In this document: positions 8,742 to 18,613 of the stretch, one piece after another
Layout of the letters: each line of letters begins with the position of its first letter
How positions within the stretch are numbered: the first letter of the stretch is position 1
Assembly: GCA_951812755.1 (NCBI GenBank)
Contig: OX638329.1
Coordinates: 2,465,339 to 2,529,338 of the forward strand
Length of the DNA: 64,000 nucleotides
From: an uncultured Latescibacterota bacterium
GTDB lineage: Bacteria; Latescibacterota; UBA2968
Reading direction: 5' to 3'
Notes under the pieces: generated by a model
The model's input: only the letters and a program-made list of their open reading frames with translations
Database searches by the model: none
What the model was told of the DNA's origin: nothing
Made by a program: the position numbers and the translations under genes

Positions 8742-9506
8742 ATGCGAATTGTCACATGGAATGTAAACGGGCTGCGGGCAGCACTTCGCAAGGGGTTTAT
8801 GGATCACATTAAAATACTAAATCCCGATGTGATCCTTTTGCAAGAAATTCGGGTTTTGCCCGAGCAGTTACCGGAAAGCGAGCGTAATCCCGAAGGATGG
8901 CATGTTATCTGGCATCCGGCCGAGCGCAAGGGCTATGCGGGTACAGCCGTGTGGTCTCGCACGCCTTTAAGAGAAGAAGGACGCGGTGTGGGTGAGGCCG
9001 ATTCCGAAGGTCGGATTTTGCGGGTGAGCACTCGAGGTATTCAATTTGTCAGTGTGTACCTGCCTTCGGGGTCATCGGGCGACGAGCGCCAGGCGATCAA
9101 GGAGTTCTGGATGGATCGCTTTCGCCCCTGGGCCGATGGCCTGGTCAAAAAACGGATTCCCACAATTATGGGCGGTGATTTTAATATCGCGCATACCGAA
9201 CGCGATATTTTTTATTCCAGGAGCAACAAAAAGAATTCGGGTTTTTTGCCGCATGAACGCGCGTGGATGGGTGATCTCATCGCATCGGGCTGGCGCGATT
9301 TTACGCGAGAACACTACGGCGATATTCAGGGGCCATATTCGTGGTGGTCCAATCGGGGGAGAGCCAGAGAATTGGACCGCGGCTGGCGCATTGACTATTT
9401 GTTGGGCAATGCAGCAGCCGCAAAGCGCGTTCAGTCTGCCCATGTTGACCGCAAAGGCGGCTTGACCATATCTGACCACGCACCGGTTGTTGTCGATTTG
9501 AAATAG
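8742..9506 (+). CDS. xth: Exodeoxyribonuclease III
   Basis: AP endonuclease and 3'-5' exonuclease of base-excision repair, 254 residues. The endonuclease/exonuclease/phosphatase fold is complete: TWNVNGLRAA (Asn), LLQEIRV (catalytic Glu), the tyrosine block SVYLPSG, GGDFNIAH (Asp/Asn), the late RIDYLL and C-terminal SDHAPVVVD (catalytic His). The start ATG is preceded by AAAGGA. It is followed 22 bp later by tldD and may share its transcript. Confidence 0.96.
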   Translation: MRIVTWNVNGLRAALRKGFMDHIKILNPDVILLQEIRVLPEQLPESERNPEGWHVIWHPAERKGYAGTAVWSRTPLREEGRGVGEADSEGRILRVSTRGIQFVSVYLPSGSSGDERQAIKEFWMDRFRPWADGLVKKRIPTIMGGDFNIAHTERDIFYSRSNKKNSGFLPHERAWMGDLIASGWRDFTREHYGDIQGPYSWWSNRGRARELDRGWRIDYLLGNAAAAKRVQSAHVDRKGGLTISDHAPVVVDLK

Positions 9507-9528
9507 CTGATACACACAGGAGATTTCT

Positions 9529-10959
9529 ATGCACACTCTTGAAACCCATCCTTTTGCAACGCTATTCGGTATTGATGAAAGCGTGGTTGCACAGGCATTG
9601 TCCGAAGCGATGTCCAGAGGTGCCGAATTTGCCGATCTGTATTTTCAGCATGTGCGTACCACTTCACTCAGTTTGGAAGATGGCATTATTTCTCGTGCAA
9701 GTACAGGTGTTGATCAGGGCGTGGGGATTCGCGCGGTGATTGGGGATCAGGTTGGCTATGCTTTCTCCGAAAGTTTAGAGGCGGATGCGATTTATGTAGC
9801 TGCACGGACAGCGGCTGCGATAGCAGAGGGAACAAAAAATGTGCCGCCGCAACATCTGCAAGGTAGAGACGTTGACAATTATTACGCGATTGATCGCGGC
9901 TGGGATGAGGTCAATATTACCGAACGTCTGCCATTGGTGCAAAGTGCCGAGACTATGACTCGCGCAATGGATCCCTCAATAGAAAAGGTATCTGTGGGGT
10001 GGATGGACAGGGATGAGCGCGTGCTCATTGTGACCAGCGATGGCGTTTTCAGTACGGATCGGCGGCCTATGGCGACGCTGTATTGTTCCGTGACTGCCAA
10101 CAAGAACGGCGTGCGGCAGAGCAATGGCGCTTCGGTTTCTCGGCGCGAGGGTATTGACTATTTCACTGAGGAAAACATCAGGGAGGTCTGCCATAAGGCA
10201 GTTGATCGCACGATGATCCTTTTTGAGGCGCAGCGTCCACCTGCCGGCGAAATGCCTGTGGTGCTCGCGGCAGGTGCTTCGGGTATTTTGCTCCACGAGG
10301 CGATTGGGCACGGTCTGGAAGCGGATTTCAACCGCAAGGGTACTTCTATTTACGCGACGATGATGAATGAGAAAGTCGCCCCGGATTTTGTAACGATTGT
10401 CGATGATGGCTTGCAGGAAAACGATCGCGGGGCTCTCAATATAGATGACGAGGGGCAGGCTACCTCGTGTACGACGCTTATTGAAAACGGCGTCTTAAAA
10501 AGCTATTTGCACGACCGCATTTCGGCAAAGCACTATGGGGTTTCACCCACGGGATCGGGCCGCCGGGAGAGTTTTCGCCATGTTCCTATGCCGCGTATGC
10601 GATCCACGTATATGCTCGACGGACCCCACTCCCGGGACGAGATTATTCGCGCTGTCGATTACGGTATTATTGCCGATACGTTTACCAATGGCCAGGTGCA
10701 AATTGGCGCGGGCGATTTCACTTTTTATATCAAGAATGGATGGCTTATCGAAGGCGGTGAGATCACTGCGCCGATTAAGGATGTCAATATTATTGGCAAT
10801 GGTCCCGAGGCGTTGAAAAATGTCGTTATGGCAGCGGGCGATGCCGTGTTGGATGATGGTAGCTGGACGTGTGGAAAAAACGGACAGGGTGTGCCCGTTT
10901 CGATGGGTGTTCCGACGATGCTGGTGGAAAAGAGTATGACTGTGGGTGGGGTGAACTAA
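9529..10959 (+). CDS. tldD: Metalloprotease TldD
   Basis: Catalytic subunit of the TldD-TldE heterodimeric zinc protease that degrades unfolded peptides and, in some bacteria, trims modified peptides. 476 residues, the usual length. The active-site helix LLHEAIGHGLE carries the HExxxH zinc motif, and the RRESFRHVPMPRMRSTYM block and a late glycine-rich GAGDFTFY are family-typical. AGGAG lies before the ATG. tldE begins on the base after the stop codon, so the two are translated together. Confidence 0.94.
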   Translation: MHTLETHPFATLFGIDESVVAQALSEAMSRGAEFADLYFQHVRTTSLSLEDGIISRASTGVDQGVGIRAVIGDQVGYAFSESLEADAIYVAARTAAAIAEGTKNVPPQHLQGRDVDNYYAIDRGWDEVNITERLPLVQSAETMTRAMDPSIEKVSVGWMDRDERVLIVTSDGVFSTDRRPMATLYCSVTANKNGVRQSNGASVSRREGIDYFTEENIREVCHKAVDRTMILFEAQRPPAGEMPVVLAAGASGILLHEAIGHGLEADFNRKGTSIYATMMNEKVAPDFVTIVDDGLQENDRGALNIDDEGQATSCTTLIENGVLKSYLHDRISAKHYGVSPTGSGRRESFRHVPMPRMRSTYMLDGPHSRDEIIRAVDYGIIADTFTNGQVQIGAGDFTFYIKNGWLIEGGEITAPIKDVNIIGNGPEALKNVVMAAGDAVLDDGSWTCGKNGQGVPVSMGVPTMLVEKSMTVGGVN

Positions 10960-12297
10960 ATGGAACAGAGACAGAACAAAATGGAACGAGAACTTCTCCA
11001 ACAGGCCGAGCAGGCGGTTGAGCAGGCGCGAAGGGCAGGGGCAAATAATGCGATAGCGCGGGTGCGGGATGAAAACAGCACGGAGTACACGTATCGCGAT
11101 GGAAATATTGAGCAGGTTCAACAAAGTGCTACCCGCGGCTTGAGTATTCAATTGTATGTCAATGGGCGGTATTCAACACACCAGACCTCGGATTTGCGCG
11201 CGGCGTCGGTTGCCCGGTTTATCGAAGATGCGGTTGCGCTGACGCAGCATCTGGCCGAAGATCCGCATCGCATTATTCCCGATTCTGCGCTATATGCAAA
11301 TCGTCCGGATACCGATCTCCAATCCGACGATGCCCTGGTGCGCGATTTGCCTCGCGAAGCGTGTATTGAGTGGCTTAAAAAAATGGATGCTGTCACCCAT
11401 ACAGATGACCGTGTGGTGAGTGCTACCGCCGATGTTTATTATGGTTGGAATACATCTGCTCGGGTGAGTTCAAATGGATTTTCGGGGATACAGAACGGGA
11501 CTTCGATAGGTTATGGCGCGAGTGTGACGCTCAAAGAGGGCGAGCATGGGCGTCCCGAAGATCATCGCTATGTGCGGGCGCATCATTTGTCGGATTTGCC
11601 CGATCCTGAGACGGTTGCGCGGGAGGGCCTCGACCGCGCGATTTCCCGGTTGGGCAGTGAAAAAGCTCCGAGCGGACGGGCGACTATGGTGGTTGATCCC
11701 GAAGCGGGCGGGCGTTTGATTGGCGCGATATGGGGTGCATTGCAGGCGCATAGCATTCAGCAGAACCGGTCTTTTCTCGCTGATAAAAAAGACGCGCAAA
11801 TTGCCAGTTCGCTCCTGACGGTGACAGATGATCCCCTGATGGTGCGCGGCCTCGCATCTCGGCATTACGATGGCGAGGGGATTTCGGCAAAGCGCAGGTG
11901 CGTCGTCGATCAGGGCGTTTTGCAAATGTATTACGTCGATACGTATTACGGGCGAAAACTCGGTTGGGAGCCGACAACTGGAACATCGTCCAATCTCGTT
12001 TTTGCGCCTGGCGATAAAGATCTCAATGGTCTGATTGCAGAGATTAAAGACGGCTTTCACGTCACGTCGTGGCTCGGTGGCAATGCCGATACGACAACTG
12101 GGGATTTTTCTTATGGTTTTCGCGGCTTTCGCATTGCCAACGGGCGAAAAATGGGTGCGGTATCAGAAATGAATATTGCCGGTAATTTTCTCGATCTGTT
12201 GCAAAATCTCGTCGCCGTGGGCAATGATCCCAATGTCTATTCCAGCCTGCAATCGCCCACTTTGGTTTTTGACAATGTGGCGTTTAGCGGGAAGTAG
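10960..12297 (+). CDS. Metalloprotease subunit TldE/PmbA
   Basis: Non-catalytic partner of TldD, 445 residues. It aligns with the family through AGGRLIGAIWGAL, RGLASRHYDGEG, and FRIANGRKMG, and lacks the HExxxH motif present in the preceding gene, as expected for the E subunit. The first ATG abuts the tldD stop; a second ATG at 10981 is also possible. The operon holds no visible peptide substrate gene, so general proteolysis is the safer reading. Confidence 0.9.
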   Translation: MEQRQNKMERELLQQAEQAVEQARRAGANNAIARVRDENSTEYTYRDGNIEQVQQSATRGLSIQLYVNGRYSTHQTSDLRAASVARFIEDAVALTQHLAEDPHRIIPDSALYANRPDTDLQSDDALVRDLPREACIEWLKKMDAVTHTDDRVVSATADVYYGWNTSARVSSNGFSGIQNGTSIGYGASVTLKEGEHGRPEDHRYVRAHHLSDLPDPETVAREGLDRAISRLGSEKAPSGRATMVVDPEAGGRLIGAIWGALQAHSIQQNRSFLADKKDAQIASSLLTVTDDPLMVRGLASRHYDGEGISAKRRCVVDQGVLQMYYVDTYYGRKLGWEPTTGTSSNLVFAPGDKDLNGLIAEIKDGFHVTSWLGGNADTTTGDFSYGFRGFRIANGRKMGAVSEMNIAGNFLDLLQNLVAVGNDPNVYSSLQSPTLVFDNVAFSGK

Positions 12298-12323
12298 AAT
12301 GAGTGGCACACAGAGGTAAAATA

Positions 12324-13604
12324 ATGTCTGCCGCGTCAAAAAAGCCGCGCCATATTGCGCTGGATATTCTCTGCCGCGTTGAACGAGGGGCATATCTCGA
12401 CCGCTTGCTCGACGCGCAACGCGAACATATCCGCGATCCCGATGGCGATTTGCTCCAACATCTCGTGCGGGGTACGCTGACCTATCGGGCGCGTCTTGAC
12501 TATATTTTGACGCCCTATCTCAAAAAACCCCTGTCCAGACAGCACGCCAAACTTCGCAATCTCCTGCGCCTCGGTGCTTATCAACTCCAATATCTCGACC
12601 GCGTGCCGCCTTATGCAGTTGTTTCTGAAGCTGTTATTCTCGCCCGTCACATTCTCGGGGAGCCGGTTGCCAAACTGGTCAATGCGGTGTTACGCGGTGT
12701 GTCCGAAAACCGCAAACCCGTTGTCTTTCCCGATTTTGATCGCGATCCCCTCGAATATCTCGCCATTACTACTTCACATCCCCGGTGGCTTGTCACGCGA
12801 TGGATCAAACGCTACGGCATAGATGAAACACGCGCCCTATGTGAGTTTGACAATGTCCAACCCGCTCTGACCATTCGCCCTAATGCGTTGCGAACGACGT
12901 CTGATGTCCTGTGTGAGCAACTCGCAGTTGAAGGGATTGAGGCCGAGTTTGTAGCGCCTGATCTTCTCGCCGTATCCCATGTGGGTCGCCTTTTTCAGAG
13001 CAGGGCTTATTGCGATGGTCTCTTTAGCGTTCAAGGCGCGGGGGCTGCGATGGTTGTTCCCTTGCTCGATCCCCAACCAGGCGAGGCTGTTCTCGATTTG
13101 TGCAGTGCGCCGGGTGGCAAAGCCACTGCTATGGCCGAGCGCATGAAAAATCGAGGTTTTATTCTCGCGACCGATCTCTACTCGCGCCGTCTCGAAATAT
13201 TAAAGCAAAACACGCACCGGCTGGGAGTTACATGTGTTTATCCACTCGCTGCCGATGCGCGTTATTTGGCTGTCAGTCGCTTATTTGATCGGGTTCTGGT
13301 CGATGCGCCCTGTTCCTCACTGGGTATTCTGAACCACCATCCCGACCTGCGCTGGCGGAAATCCGATATTCACGGTCTTGTGCGCTTGCAGCGCACTCTT
13401 CTCGATAGCGCTGCTAATTACGTGTGCCCGGGCGGCGTTCTGGTTTACAGCACTTGTACCCTCGAACCGGAAGAAAATGAGCGCGTTGTCGAAGGTTTTT
13501 TAAGCGATCATCCGGGCTTTCGGATTACGCATCCGTATCTGCAATTGCTGCCTCATCAAACTGACAATGATGGTGTTTTTGCTGCGCGGTTGAAGCGCGA
13601 ATAG
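12324..13604 (+). CDS. rsmB: 16S rRNA (cytosine-967-C5)-methyltransferase
   Basis: SAM-dependent rRNA methyltransferase, about 426 residues. An N-terminal NusB-like RNA-binding domain (LLQHLVRGTLTYRARLDYIL) is followed by the RsmB/NOL1 catalytic domain with SAM motif CSAPGGKATAMAERM, catalytic DAPCSSLGIL and YSTCTLEPEEN; both cysteines of the NOL1 family are present. AGAGG upstream favours the ATG at 12324 over the GTG at 12303. It trails the tldD-tldE operon by 26 bp. Confidence 0.93.
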   Translation: MSAASKKPRHIALDILCRVERGAYLDRLLDAQREHIRDPDGDLLQHLVRGTLTYRARLDYILTPYLKKPLSRQHAKLRNLLRLGAYQLQYLDRVPPYAVVSEAVILARHILGEPVAKLVNAVLRGVSENRKPVVFPDFDRDPLEYLAITTSHPRWLVTRWIKRYGIDETRALCEFDNVQPALTIRPNALRTTSDVLCEQLAVEGIEAEFVAPDLLAVSHVGRLFQSRAYCDGLFSVQGAGAAMVVPLLDPQPGEAVLDLCSAPGGKATAMAERMKNRGFILATDLYSRRLEILKQNTHRLGVTCVYPLAADARYLAVSRLFDRVLVDAPCSSLGILNHHPDLRWRKSDIHGLVRLQRTLLDSAANYVCPGGVLVYSTCTLEPEENERVVEGFLSDHPGFRITHPYLQLLPHQTDNDGVFAARLKRE

Positions 13605-13619
13605 ACGCACAGGCGAAGC

Positions 13620-13722
13620 CTACAACGGAGCGAAGCGAGTAATCCGCAGATGAACGCAGAAAAAACGCGAATAATTTGAGCGTTTTACGCAGATGTGTAG
13701 GGGTGAAAAATCTTTCGCCCGT
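13620..13722. repeat. CGCAGATGAA repeat with two hairpins
   Basis: Contains CCGCAGATGAACGCAGA, an AAAACGC / GCGTTTT stem (13662-13686) and a GGGTGAAA / TTTCGCCC stem (13701-13720). The same parts recur at 54081-54148 and in separate pieces at 25027, 40681, 43902 and 61811. It lies between the convergent rsmB and sulfatase genes and may end transcription of both. Confidence 0.75.
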
Positions 13723-13740
13723 CGTTGGCATTCGTCCCAT

Positions 13741-15225
13741 TCAGATCAACTCGTAGTGCCCAGGATCAGGTAGCGGCACTGGCCGAGCATCTTCGGTGTT
13801 GATGCTCCAGTCGGCTAACCGCAGGCGCATGGCGGCGAGGGCGTCGCGATGTTGATCTTCGTCGATCACATTGACCAACTCGCCTGGGTCGGCGACGAGG
13901 TCATAGAGTTCGTCGCGGTCTCCCATGGGGTCGTGAACGTATTTCCACTGGCGTGTGCGGACCATCTTGCACCGACCGGCTGCCTCGCGCCAATGCAAGG
14001 TGTCAAGCAGGGTCCTGCGGCCCCAGGGTTGAGGTAGCTTTTCCAGGTCGGACATGGTAAAGAGCGGTCCTCCGCTTCCGTATTCGGAAAAAGTCGCGTC
14101 CCGGGGTGCGGCTTCGGTCACGGTGGGTAGTGGTATTCCGTGCATGGAATGCGGCTGCGCCAGCCCTTGCAGTTGCAACAGTGTGGGCACGACATCGATC
14201 AGATTGGCCATGCTTTGATCGCGCGCTCCGGCGGTGACCTGCCCGGGCCAGGAGACGATCAGCGGCACTCGCGTCAGGCTGTCGTAGAAGACTCCGCCCT
14301 TGCACTGCATGGCGTGTTCCCCCATAAAATCTCCGTGGTCCGAACAAAAGACCACAATCGTCTGCTCTCGCAGCCCCAGGGCATCGAGTTTGTCGAGTAT
14401 TTGGCCGAGGGCGTCGTCGATAAAGCGTACCATACCAAAATACGAGGCCATAACGCCGTAGAGATCTTCGGGCGGGTCGCGGCGCACCCCCAGCATTTGG
14501 TAGAGTGCTCGGTTGCGTTCAGGGGCGCGCTCGTCGTCGAATTCGTCGTCGCGCCAGGGGGGTAGGTCAATGTTTTCGGGTGGAAATAGGGCCGCGTATT
14601 CAGCCGGGCACAGCCACGGTTCGTGTGGATCGGGAAAGGAAACCCACAGGGCAAAGGGCTGGTCCTGGTGCTTTTCGATAAAGCGCGTCGTCTGTCCGGC
14701 GATCAGGCCGGTGGAGTGATCCTCTAACGGCAGTTCGGAGGTGCCGTAGCTGAAGCGGGGATTCTGGTGGGCGAGCTGGCGATGCTCGGCGGCGACCTTG
14801 CGGCGATCTTCTGCCGGCCGGAACCAGTCCATGCCCCGCGTCTCCTCGCCGCGACCGCCGTGGGTGAAGGGGTTCCACACGTCGAAGAGTGCCAAATCCT
14901 CCTCCCGCTGGAAGCAGTGGTTTTTGCCGATCAGGCCCGTGGCGTAGCCCGCCGTTTTCCAGAGTTGCCAGGCGTGTTCGGCACCGGCTGGCATCAAGGT
15001 CTGGTTGCGCCTGCCCCCGTGCGAGTGGGGAAACTGCGAGGTCCAGAACGAGATGCGCGCGGGTACGCAGAGCGGGTGCGGGGTGATGGCGTTCTCAAAG
15101 AGCACGCCGTCGGCGGCCAGGCGTTCCATCGACGGGGTTTGGCAAAAGGTGTTGCCGTAGAGGTGGCTGGCTGTGGCGCGCTGCTGGTCGGTCATTATTA
15201 CGAGGATGTTGGGGCGGTCAGTCAT
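13741..15225 (-). CDS. Sulfatase (formylglycine-dependent)
   Basis: Hydrolyses sulfate esters; 494 residues. The N-terminal metal block NILVIMTDQQR and the sulfatase signature CVPAR (Cys53, matured to formylglycine) are present, as are GYATGLIGKNH, FCSDHGDFMGEH and a C-terminal DELYDLVADPGE segment. No signal peptide is seen, so the protein may be cytosolic, or exported without a clear leader. The gene is visibly richer in GC than its neighbours. It lies 19 bp downstream of sat in one minus-strand operon, linking sulfate release with sulfate activation. The substrate (glycan or choline-type) is unknown. Confidence 0.93.
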   Translation of the reverse strand: MTDRPNILVIMTDQQRATASHLYGNTFCQTPSMERLAADGVLFENAITPHPLCVPARISFWTSQFPHSHGGRRNQTLMPAGAEHAWQLWKTAGYATGLIGKNHCFQREEDLALFDVWNPFTHGGRGEETRGMDWFRPAEDRRKVAAEHRQLAHQNPRFSYGTSELPLEDHSTGLIAGQTTRFIEKHQDQPFALWVSFPDPHEPWLCPAEYAALFPPENIDLPPWRDDEFDDERAPERNRALYQMLGVRRDPPEDLYGVMASYFGMVRFIDDALGQILDKLDALGLREQTIVVFCSDHGDFMGEHAMQCKGGVFYDSLTRVPLIVSWPGQVTAGARDQSMANLIDVVPTLLQLQGLAQPHSMHGIPLPTVTEAAPRDATFSEYGSGGPLFTMSDLEKLPQPWGRRTLLDTLHWREAAGRCKMVRTRQWKYVHDPMGDRDELYDLVADPGELVNVIDEDQHRDALAAMRLRLADWSINTEDARPVPLPDPGHYELI

Positions 15226-15244
15226 GGTGTTCTGTCTCGTCTTT

Positions 15245-16507
15245 TTATGTGGCTGCCGACATGGCTTTGCTCAATATCTCCGATGTGCTCGGGCGCATGA
15301 TTCGGGGATCGACTTGAGATCCATTGCTCAGTGTTTCGCGCACTTGAGAGCCGGAAATAAAGACTGGTTGTTCATCGGGGTGGTTTTCCATCAAATCCAC
15401 GCGTCCAAGTGATTCGTAATAGGCGGCAAACCCCACGTTTACGGGCTGAATTTGGAGTTCGCCATTTAGATTTTCAAAAATTTCCTGTGCATCAAAGTCT
15501 CCCCAGATCGCGCTGCCGTCGTGATAGGGGGCATCGGCGTGTTTGCGGCCGATAATGATGTCGGTAAATCCAAAGTTCTGGCGATAAATGGCGTGCATGA
15601 CGGCTTCTTTTGGTCCGGCGTAAAACATTTTGATATCCAGTCCGAGCAAAATGACTCTGTCCGGTACAGATTCTCCGCGTTTTTGCCATAGACCCGCATC
15701 GCTATCCCCTTCGCCCAGTCCTCGAGATGCGATGAGTGCTTCGTAAGTTTGCATGCGAATCTCTGCGCGCACGTCGTCCGATTTGGTTTCGCCCACGAGG
15801 GGATTTAAGCACGCGCCTGCGTTGTGTCCCTGGCGCAGGAGGGTTTCCAAACCATATACCAGCGCGTATTCGTGGGCGCGATGCAGGGCATTGCGCGTTT
15901 GAAATGCCACAACGCGGTTCCAGCCTTTTTGTACCAGGAGGGGCCTGACTTCTCGCGGGCTGAGGACATATTGTCCAAAATGTGGGTTTTTGGGTTGGGG
16001 AAGTACCTGAATTTCACCGCCGAGGAGATGGGTTTTGTCGCCATCGTCATTGAGGACCATATCGGCACCGGGGTGGTCTGTGCGGTCCGTCAAATATACG
16101 CGCTGGAGATATTTGGTTTTGTCCCATTCAAAGATGTCGCTGATGTCCAGCACCGCCACGATTTCGCCAGATGTGTTTTCCAATGCGACTTTCTGGCCAA
16201 TCGAAAGGGTTTCGGCGAAGTCGGAGCTCACGGGCAATGATATTGGTATCGTCCAGGCATAGTGCTTGCCATTCACTTCGATGACGGATTCGTCGAGTAC
16301 CCGATGATATGTTTGTGCATCCATCGGTCCTGTAAGCGGACTCAATCCGCCGTCGCCAAAACGATAGACCGAGGATAGATCTGCATCGCTGACCGGGACG
16401 CGCGTCAGTCCGTTTGCTTTGGACAAAAATGTTTCAACATCTGCTACCATGCGATTGACCGGCTCGGATAGGCCACCATGGGGCGCAATCAAGGGTGTGT
16501 CGGACAT
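15245..16507 (-). CDS. sat: Sulfate adenylyltransferase (ATP sulfurylase)
   Basis: Forms adenosine 5'-phosphosulfate from ATP and sulfate, or runs in reverse. 420 residues of the monofunctional Sat type. Catalytic [12 protein letters not shown] holds the QTRN and HxxH motifs; the later GRKHADAP replaces the common GRDHAG block with a charge change. [11 protein letters not shown] near the C-terminus is typical. AGGAGG lies 9 nt before the ATG. It leads an operon with the sulfatase, and no cysC, aprAB or cysH is in the window, so assimilation cannot be told from other uses. Confidence 0.94.
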   Translation of the reverse strand: MSDTPLIAPHGGLSEPVNRMVADVETFLSKANGLTRVPVSDADLSSVYRFGDGGLSPLTGPMDAQTYHRVLDESVIEVNGKHYAWTIPISLPVSSDFAETLSIGQKVALENTSGEIVAVLDISDIFEWDKTKYLQRVYLTDRTDHPGADMVLNDDGDKTHLLGGEIQVLPQPKNPHFGQYVLSPREVRPLLVQKGWNRVVAFQTRNALHRAHEYALVYGLETLLRQGHNAGACLNPLVGETKSDDVRAEIRMQTYEALIASRGLGEGDSDAGLWQKRGESVPDRVILLGLDIKMFYAGPKEAVMHAIYRQNFGFTDIIIGRKHADAPYHDGSAIWGDFDAQEIFENLNGELQIQPVNVGFAAYYESLGRVDLMENHPDEQPVFISGSQVRETLSNGSQVDPRIMRPSTSEILSKAMSAAT

Positions 16508-16555
16508 TCGAATAAACCTCCTGTTATTATGATATTCTTGATTTACTAAGTAATG

Positions 16556-16583
16556 AATATATCTTTGACCTGTTTTCTGTCAA
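16556..16583 (-). promoter_or_regulatory. Sigma70-type promoter of the sat-sulfatase operon
   Basis: On the minus strand TTGACA (16578-16583) and TATATT (16556-16561) are separated by 16 bp, about 50 bp before the sat start. A perfect palindrome TTACTAAGTAA (16543-16553) lies just downstream of the -10 box, where a repressor could act. Confidence 0.65.
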
Positions 16584-16613
16584 GAAAGAAAGCGGTTTTG
16601 GACCTCTGCTTCT

Positions 16614-17669
16614 TCAACGCAATTCATCCCACTTGAATTCCAGGCGGATGAGGTCTGGGGGAGATTCGCGGTGGTGGAGAGATTTATAGGTTATGGTGTT
16701 GAAATACACTTTTTGGGCGCGCGTTGTGAAATAAGGCATCGCATAGTACCCATCGGGTACAACTGCGCCTTCGTAATTGTCCAGTATGGCATAGGAGAGG
16801 ATGTCGAGTGATTCGGGATCAAATTTGAAGAGACACAATTTCATGCCGCGTATTATATCCATGTAATTTCTACCGATGAAGTAGTAGTTGCCATCTCGCT
16901 TGAAAAGTCGCGGTCTGCCTATCTGGGCGCGTATGAATGTGCAGGTTTCCGTCAGGTTCACTTCTCGGATTGTGCGGAACGATTCATCGGTGAGATGCAT
17001 TCGCTGGATGCCGTCCAGTCCTCGCGTGTTGAAGATGTATCCGTCTTCATATCGCAGGAAGGATGTTTCATTGATGGGTGCGTTGCCAAAGGCTTTTGTG
17101 AGATTTGCCACAAATTGCCAACTCTTCCCGTTGTTATCGGATCGAATTACATCCACGCTCGGACTGTTATTTCGATAATGCCGGTAGGGTGTCAGGAGCA
17201 TATAGGTCGTTTCGTCCTCTGTCAGAGCTTCAAACGCATAGACATATTCTGTGCCGTTGATGGGACCGAGTTTTTCGCCGCCTTCAAAATGTATGCCATT
17301 ATCTGAAGACCGATATGCGAGTAGCCCGAATTTGTCTTTGGAGTTTGGGAAATGCGGATCCACGTACAGGCCAATATCGCCATTGGCGAATCGGACAAAT
17401 TCTCCGTTCTGGATCGTGAAACCATCCAGATGCGCGACAATTTTTCGATCTGAAATTATCCCCGTGGTGGGATTGTAGCGAAACATTTCCCAGTCAGCCG
17501 CTGGTTCTGTGTTGTGTCGGGTGCCGCGTTTGTAGGCGATCAGGATATTATGCTCGTCCAGAAACAATATGTGGGGTGCCTTCACATAGGGTAGCGTTTT
17601 TTGTTCTGCTGCCCGTATCAGGATTTCCTGGGTTTTGTAATGGGGCAGGATGGGAGTATGAGGTTTCAT
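16614..17669 (-). CDS. Sialidase-like beta-propeller protein
   Basis: 351-residue soluble protein with BNR/Asp-box-type repeats: YRSSDNGIHFEGG and IRSDNNGKSWQFV are S-x-D-x-G-x-x-W boxes. Further blades cover the rest of the chain, suggesting a five- or six-bladed propeller. No signal peptide is visible. Related proteins are annotated exo-alpha-sialidase, but the catalytic tyrosine-glutamate pair cannot be confirmed here, so glycan binding is as likely as hydrolysis. It is 106 bp from the sat promoter region, on the same strand but upstream in its own unit. Confidence 0.65.
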   Translation of the reverse strand: MKPHTPILPHYKTQEILIRAAEQKTLPYVKAPHILFLDEHNILIAYKRGTRHNTEPAADWEMFRYNPTTGIISDRKIVAHLDGFTIQNGEFVRFANGDIGLYVDPHFPNSKDKFGLLAYRSSDNGIHFEGGEKLGPINGTEYVYAFEALTEDETTYMLLTPYRHYRNNSPSVDVIRSDNNGKSWQFVANLTKAFGNAPINETSFLRYEDGYIFNTRGLDGIQRMHLTDESFRTIREVNLTETCTFIRAQIGRPRLFKRDGNYYFIGRNYMDIIRGMKLCLFKFDPESLDILSYAILDNYEGAVVPDGYYAMPYFTTRAQKVYFNTITYKSLHHRESPPDLIRLEFKWDELR

Positions 17670-17708
17670 ATTGGTTTGTCAAATAAGTTTTGTGTCTAAA
17701 ACCACTGG

Positions 17709-17770
17709 ACTCCGGCCTACGCCGGAGTGACGAACAGCGGTTGTCATTGCGGCATGCTTTAAGCCGCAAT
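17709..17770. repeat. Two adjacent palindromes, the second REP-like
   Basis: ACTCCGGC / GCCGGAGT (17709-17728, 4-nt loop), then ATTGCGGC / GCCGCAAT (17746-17770). The second matches palindromes at 8634-8657, 26080-26104 and the split copy at 35806-35852. It lies between the sialidase-like and LRR genes. Confidence 0.75.
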
Positions 17771-17823
17771 CCAGTCCATCGGAAAAACATATCAGTAAAT
17801 TTTTTTGAAAGAGTAATATTGCT

Positions 17824-18432
17824 CTACTGACAATTGTCGCCTGTAAAAAGGGGAATGCCCTGAAGCCATGTCTGAAAGGCAGCATTGAGCGGCGCGCATA
17901 GCTCCGTGTCTTGAAAGATGAATTCCTTTAGATTTGTCAGGTTTGTCAGGCTCTGCGGGAGTGGGCCTGTCAGGCCATTCTGGTCGAGATGCAGTCCCGT
18001 GAGGTTGGATAGGTTGCTCAATTCAGAGGGGACTGATCCGCTCAATACATTTCTGGAAAGATACAGGTCCGTGAGGTTGGTTAGATTGCCCAATTCGGAT
18101 GGGATAGGGCCATGCAACTGATTGTCGGAAAGATTCAGTGTTTTGAGGTCGGACAGGTTGCCCAGTGCCCCGGGAAACTCGCCCGTCAGATTATTGTTGG
18201 CAAGGTTCAGGAAGATGACCCGTTCGTTAGAAACTGTGACGCCGTGCCAGGTCGAAAGATCACTATCGCTCAGCCAGTTTGTCTTGTTCGTCCAATTTGT
18301 CCCATTGGTCGCATTGTACAGGGCTACCAATACATCGCGGTCTGCCGATAGTGAATGCTCTGGTCCCGTGCTGTTATTCCCACAACTGAAAAGGAGAAAT
18401 ACCAGCATAATGTAAATGGGGAATGGTCGCAT
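17824..18432 (-). CDS. Leucine-rich-repeat lipoprotein
   Basis: About 202 residues. The N-terminus MRPFPIYIMLVFLLFSCGNN is a lipoprotein signal with the lipobox ending in Cys17. A capping segment ALYNATNGTNWTN precedes four plant-type 24-residue LRRs (LNLSDNQLHGPIPSELGNL and relatives), then a C-terminal cap with two cysteines. Such proteins are usually surface ligand binders. The ATG at 18432 is preferred over 18462 because AGGATGG lies 5 nt before it and the signal begins there. Confidence 0.82.
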   Translation of the reverse strand: MRPFPIYIMLVFLLFSCGNNSTGPEHSLSADRDVLVALYNATNGTNWTNKTNWLSDSDLSTWHGVTVSNERVIFLNLANNNLTGEFPGALGNLSDLKTLNLSDNQLHGPIPSELGNLTNLTDLYLSRNVLSGSVPSELSNLSNLTGLHLDQNGLTGPLPQSLTNLTNLKEFIFQDTELCAPLNAAFQTWLQGIPLFTGDNCQ

Positions 18433-18453
18433 TATGCCATCCTGATATAAGAA

Positions 18454-18484
18454 AACAGGCACTTAACGTATATAAGTGCCTGTT
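18454..18484 (-). terminator. Rho-independent terminator of tRNA-Lys
   Basis: Perfect 12-bp stem AACAGGCACTTA / TAAGTGCCTGTT with a 7-nt loop, followed on the minus strand by TTCTTATAT. It lies just downstream of the tRNA and before the LRR gene. Confidence 0.85.
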
Positions 18485-18491
18485 CGGATTA

Positions 18492-18567
<76 letters not shown>

Positions 18568-18613
18568 GTTTTTTTATGTGCGATTGGAAATGTAAAGAAG
18601 CCTTTGTGCGATG

